Below, piece after piece: positions 60,689 through 64,000 of a stretch of DNA of 64,000 nt. The notes under the pieces were generated by a model. The model worked only from the letters and a program-made list of their open reading frames with translations. It made no database searches and was not told where the DNA came from. Origin of the DNA: Cyclobacteriaceae bacterium. GTDB taxonomy: Bacteria > Bacteroidota > Bacteroidia > Cytophagales > Cyclobacteriaceae. The stretch is taken from assembly GCA_022842845.1 (NCBI GenBank), contig JALHOT010000006.1, positions 46,526-110,525 of the forward strand, given 5' to 3'. How positions within the stretch are numbered: position 1 is the stretch's first letter; every line of letters begins with the position of its first letter. Position numbers and translations under genes: made by a program.

Positions 60689-61523
60689 TTCTCATCGTGT
60701 AAGTCCAAATAGGAATATCTATATGATTAACCACATCTTCTGCCACACTTCCACTAATCACGTGCGCCAATCCTTTTCTGCCATGAGTACCCATGGCAAT
60801 CATGTCAGCTTTAATAAAATGTGCGAAATTGATGATGCCATCTTCTTCATACAAATCATTAAAAACATGGGCTGTATAATTCTTAAACATAAAGCGTTTA
60901 GCAAAATCTTGCATGCGCTTATGTGTAGTAATATCACGGGTAAAATTGCTTGGCGTATTAACCCAGACAATATGTATGTGTGCCTTGAAAAAGTTTTGTA
61001 ACGACTTGACCTTCATTAGAAGATCTTCCTGAATTTCTGTTTGCAGTGTGTTAGGCAACACAATATCTTTTATTGAATCACGCTTTGGGTAAGCCTTAAT
61101 AGCCATCACTGGCACCGGAGAATTCCTTACCACCTTCTCAGCATTTGAGCCGATAACATATTCCTTCATACCCGTTGCCCCTTTGGTACCCATCAAAACG
61201 AGATCAACACTATGATCCTCTATGTATTGTAAGATCATGCGAGATGGCGAACCAAACTGAGTACTCGTTTTAATCTTATCCGTTGGCTGTCCATATTTCT
61301 TGATTAGTTTTTCATACTGAGCATCTGCCCTCTCCCTCATTTCCTTAAACAAAACTTCCTCAAATGACATTACCGGCATCAGTACGCTGTCGTGCATCAC
61401 AGGCAATTCTATAACGTGAGTCAGGTGTACTTCTCCACCAGACTGACGTACAATATCAAGCGCAAAACGAAAGGCATTTACCGCCTGTTTAGAAAAATCG
61501 CAAGGAACTAGTATAGTTTTCAT
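60681..61523 (-). CDS. Double-domain universal stress protein (UspA family)
   Basis: 280 residues with two USP domains in tandem (about 1-140, 145-280). The first has TILVPCDFSKQAVNAFRFAL and the nucleotide-binding motif LVLMGTKGATGMKEYVIGSNAEKVV in two stretches; the second ends with AMGTHGRKGLAHVISGSVAEDVV. ATP/AMP binding is likely. Paired with CcoI-CcoS and preceded by an FNR-like box, so it probably belongs to the low-oxygen response. Confidence 0.88.
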   Translation of the reverse strand: MKTILVPCDFSKQAVNAFRFALDIVRQSGGEVHLTHVIELPVMHDSVLMPVMSFEEVLFKEMRERADAQYEKLIKKYGQPTDKIKTSTQFGSPSRMILQYIEDHSVDLVLMGTKGATGMKEYVIGSNAEKVVRNSPVPVMAIKAYPKRDSIKDIVLPNTLQTEIQEDLLMKVKSLQNFFKAHIHIVWVNTPSNFTRDITTHKRMQDFAKRFMFKNYTAHVFNDLYEEDGIINFAHFIKADMIAMGTHGRKGLAHVISGSVAEDVVNHIDIPIWTYTMRNE

Positions 61524-61543
61524 GGCTTTGTTGTTTGCGTATT

Positions 61544-61609
61544 CAAAAGTAGTTGATTATGGTGGTGAAGCTTGTGATGCCCATCAAGTTGAAAACTGAC
61601 AAAAATCAG
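61544..61609 (-). promoter_or_regulatory. uspA-ccoI-ccoS promoter: FNR-like box plus -7 element
   Basis: Minus strand: TGATTTTTGTCA (61597-61608, one mismatch from TGAT-N4-ATCA, within CTGAT...GTCAG) then TACTTTTG (61544-61551). Spacing from box centre to -7 edge is 51.5 bases, exactly as at hemN. The ATG follows 20 bases later at 61523. Confidence 0.58.
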
Positions 61610-61796
61610 CAACACTCTCCCCTTTCGACTCAAGAAAACATGAAACCGAGGAAAAGGCATTGATTAATTTAAAGGCATAACATCAAAAAACACGCACATA
61701 AGTGATAAAATGGCGCTCTCAGCCCTAACTACATTCATATTTTGAGTGTTGCATCAACTAAAGTGTTTTAGTATCATTAAGGCTTATTTCTCAATT

Positions 61797-62564
61797 ATGC
61801 CAGCAATAATCGTTGATGCGCTTTCAAAAAGCTACACAAGTAAAGTCCTTAATAATATTTCATTCAAGGTCGAGCCAGGGGAGATTATCGGGTACATAGG
61901 CCCTAACGGTGCTGGTAAAAGTACAACCATAAAAATACTTACCGGGCTGATCAGTGATTTTGAAGGCGAGGTACGTGTGCTGGACTATGATGTACGAACC
62001 AGCGCATTAGAAGTAAAAAGGCGCATAGGCTATATACCAGAAAATGCAGCGCTGTACGACAATCTGACACCTTTGGAGTACCTTGATTTTATTGGGAATC
62101 TATATGCATTAGAAAGTAGTTCCATTACTAAAAAATCTAAAGAGTTACTAAATGTATTTGGCCTGGCCAATCACATGGAAGACAGGATGACAACCTTTAG
62201 CAAAGGGATGAGGCAAAAGGTTTTACTCATTGCAGGTATGCTCCATAATCCTTCTATATTATTCCTGGACGAACCTCTGTCTGGACTAGATGCCAATGCT
62301 GTTATTCTGGTAAAAGAAATACTCGCACAACTTAAGCAGGCGGGCAAAACCATTTTCTACAGTTCGCACATTATGGATGTTGTTGAGAAAATATCTGACC
62401 GCATCATGATCATCAACAAAGGAGAACTCATTGCCAATGGTACTTTTATGGAGCTCAATGAGCAAGCGCACAGTGGATCATTGGAACAATTATTCACTGA
62501 ATTGACCGGAAACCGGGAGCATGAGAGTGCCGCTGGCCAGTTTATTGACATCTTAAAGCAGTAA
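61797..62564 (+). CDS. ABC transporter ATP-binding protein
   Basis: 255 residues from the ATG at 61797, the natural domain start (MPAIIVDALSKSYTSKVLNN); earlier codons add a non-family extension. Walker A YIGPNGAGKSTTIKIL, signature TFSKGMRQKVLLIAG, Walker B ILFLDEPLSGLD and the switch His in TIFYSSHIMDVVEKI. It pairs with the membrane protein that begins 3 bases after its stop. The likely role is export of an unknown substrate. Confidence 0.9.
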   Translation: MPAIIVDALSKSYTSKVLNNISFKVEPGEIIGYIGPNGAGKSTTIKILTGLISDFEGEVRVLDYDVRTSALEVKRRIGYIPENAALYDNLTPLEYLDFIGNLYALESSSITKKSKELLNVFGLANHMEDRMTTFSKGMRQKVLLIAGMLHNPSILFLDEPLSGLDANAVILVKEILAQLKQAGKTIFYSSHIMDVVEKISDRIMIINKGELIANGTFMELNEQAHSGSLEQLFTELTGNREHESAAGQFIDILKQ

Positions 62565-62567
62565 AAT

Positions 62568-64000
62568 ATGATGTATCGTATTTTACTATTCATTTTAGAT
62601 CGCCTTGGATTTGTCTATTCATTCATGGGTGTAGATTACCATCAAGTTCGAGCCATTGTCGCTACCAAATTGTTGATGGATGAGAGAAGACCCATGCTAT
62701 CGATGGGGCAACAATCGAATAATCGGGGCTACTATTATGCACTCTTTATCTATTTTATTTTCGGGCTACTCGTATCGATGCTTATTTACGCGGTGCCATC
62801 GGTGTTAGTATCCATGACCATCATTTTTTCCTATATCATGGTGATGGTCATCATGATCCTCATCACCGATTTTTCATCAGTACTGCTAGACACTAGCGAT
62901 AACTCAATCATATTACCAAGACCCATTACAAGCAAGACCTTGCTGGCCGCTCGTATTACACACATTGTGCTGTATATAAGTATGCTGGTTTTATCTTTAT
63001 CACTAGGGTCGTTGGTAGCAGTATTTATTAAATTTAATGTTTACGGAATAATTGCATTCATCGTTGGGTTATTACTAAGTGTACTCTTGGCTGTAACACT
63101 CACTAATGGCTTGTATTTACTGATCATGCGTTTTACTACTGAAGAGAGATTAAAGAATGCCATTAATTACCTTCAAATAGGCATGACCATCTTGTTCATG
63201 GGAGGTTATCAATTACTACCTCGTTTAATTGGCACAGCTGATAAAATTGAAACCAACATTACATTTTACTGGTGGACCTACTTGATCCCACCGATTTGGT
63301 TCAGCGCTGCCATTGAGGCGTTTCAAACATCTGTGTTTGATCTACAGCACATGACCCTCTCTCTGTTAGCAATATCGTTTCCAATACTGGGAGTATTTTA
63401 TGTTAGCAAGTACCTGGCACCTGTTTTTACAGAAAAAATTCAGGACATGGGCATAGAAAGCAGATCAACAAAAGCAACCCCTGAAACCAATAAATCCTGG
63501 ATGAGTGCCTTTGGTAAATTAATAACCATTCCTGGTCCTGAGCGTGCTGGCTATATGCTTACCGCTAAGTCGATAGGCAGAGACCGAAAATTAAAACTAA
63601 AGCTATATCCGGCCATTGGCTATTTCATAGTGCTGGCAGTTATTTTACTGTTCAGGTTTAATGATGAAGGTAACATTCTTGAATCATTACGCGCGGGTAA
63701 ATCGTACATTCTACTGATATACTTTTCATCCTTTATTCTTTACACAGCATTCTTCGAAATCTCATACACTGAAAATTTTAAATCATCATGGGTGTATTTT
63801 TCCTCACCTATTGAAGCACCCGGCTACATTCTTACCGGATCACTGAAAGCTTTATTGGTTTCATTATTTGCGCCCATTTATCTGGGGATCAGTATTTTTT
63901 CATGGTTCATTTGGGGTGTAGAAGTTACCGATGATTTGGTATTTGGATTGATCAATAACCTGGTAATCGTCTTGAGTATAGCGATTATCAACAAAAAATT
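62568..64000 (+). CDS. ABC transporter permease, 3'-truncated by the window
   Basis: The frame opens at ATG ATG (62568) and has no stop before base 64000, giving 477 visible residues. It starts MMYRILLFILDRLGFVYSF and shows multiple hydrophobic helices, including a run near residues 65-110 and further ones at about 140-185, 210-225, 260-290 and 355-420, with hydrophilic loops between. It directly follows the ATPase gene by 3 bases and is its partner. Family is an exporter-type permease; substrate unknown. Confidence 0.82.
   Translation, partial: MMYRILLFILDRLGFVYSFMGVDYHQVRAIVATKLLMDERRPMLSMGQQSNNRGYYYALFIYFIFGLLVSMLIYAVPSVLVSMTIIFSYIMVMVIMILITDFSSVLLDTSDNSIILPRPITSKTLLAARITHIVLYISMLVLSLSLGSLVAVFIKFNVYGIIAFIVGLLLSVLLAVTLTNGLYLLIMRFTTEERLKNAINYLQIGMTILFMGGYQLLPRLIGTADKIETNITFYWWTYLIPPIWFSAAIEAFQTSVFDLQHMTLSLLAISFPILGVFYVSKYLAPVFTEKIQDMGIESRSTKATPETNKSWMSAFGKLITIPGPERAGYMLTAKSIGRDRKLKLKLYPAIGYFIVLAVILLFRFNDEGNILESLRAGKSYILLIYFSSFILYTAFFEISYTENFKSSWVYFSSPIEAPGYILTGSLKALLVSLFAPIYLGISIFSWFIWGVEVTDDLVFGLINNLVIVLSIAIINKK

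Overview
The window reads as chromosome of a Bacteroidota bacterium, most likely Cytophagales. The evidence is a type-B T9SS/gliding C-terminal sorting domain at the left edge, two DUF4199 membrane proteins, a Sec-dependent (clade II) nitrous-oxide reductase cluster, several upstream regions with the Bacteroidota -7 element TAnnTTTG, and few obvious Shine-Dalgarno sequences. I see no rRNA, tRNA, CRISPR array, transposase or integrase. Both edges cut a gene.

Left part (1-24 kb): a secreted T9SS adhesin-like protein, a Nudix hydrolase, and an overlapping minus-strand operon (dihydroorotase-like protein, two DUF4199 proteins, a polyprenyl-phosphate-type glycosyltransferase and a 53-residue membrane protein). 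Next come a CorC/HlyC-type protein, a coiled-coil lipoprotein, type II NADH dehydrogenase with Kup potassium uptake, two tandem MacB/FtsX-type permeases without an ATPase, and a secreted protein resembling an inactivated zinc protease. A run of small VOC, SRPBCC and DUF1801 proteins follows, then a GlxA-type regulator with an aldehyde dehydrogenase.

Central part (23.9-36.7 kb), the most coherent block: a respiratory N2O module on the minus strand. Reading in transcription order it is hemN, a Crp/Fnr regulator, a c-type cytochrome, a fasciclin-domain protein, NosZ, a four-helix membrane protein, NosL, NosD, NosF, NosY, a CopD-like membrane protein, a cupin and a group III truncated haemoglobin. 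The cytochrome, fasciclin protein, NosZ and NosL all have lipoboxes, so the pathway looks membrane-tethered. An Rrf2-type Fe-S regulator and an oxygen-independent class II ribonucleotide reductase, preceded by a perfect 12-4-12 inverted repeat, lie beside it.

Right part (36.7-64 kb): an HxlR regulator divergent from a DJ-1/PfpI protein and a train of redox and membrane genes (bestrophin, TMEM175 channel, NADP-dependent oxidoreductase, SDR, MDR, bile-acid-symporter-like). Then a monohaem cytochrome c, a 1411-residue multi-PAS histidine kinase, an arsenic operon (arsR, phosphatase-type arsenate reductase, acr3, flavin monooxygenase) with a palindromic operator, a J-domain/KTSC fusion, a MASE1 histidine kinase, a lipoprotein amidase, a uspA-ccoI-ccoS operon for cbb3 oxidase assembly, and an ABC exporter cut by the right edge.

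The main hunt result is a shared FNR-like box, TGAT-N4-ATCA (one copy has TGAC), upstream of hemN, the nos operon, uspA-ccoI-ccoS and the orphan cytochrome c. At hemN and uspA it lies at exactly the same distance from an identical TACTTTTG -7 element. This predicts a microaerobic/denitrification regulon run by the local Crp/Fnr protein.
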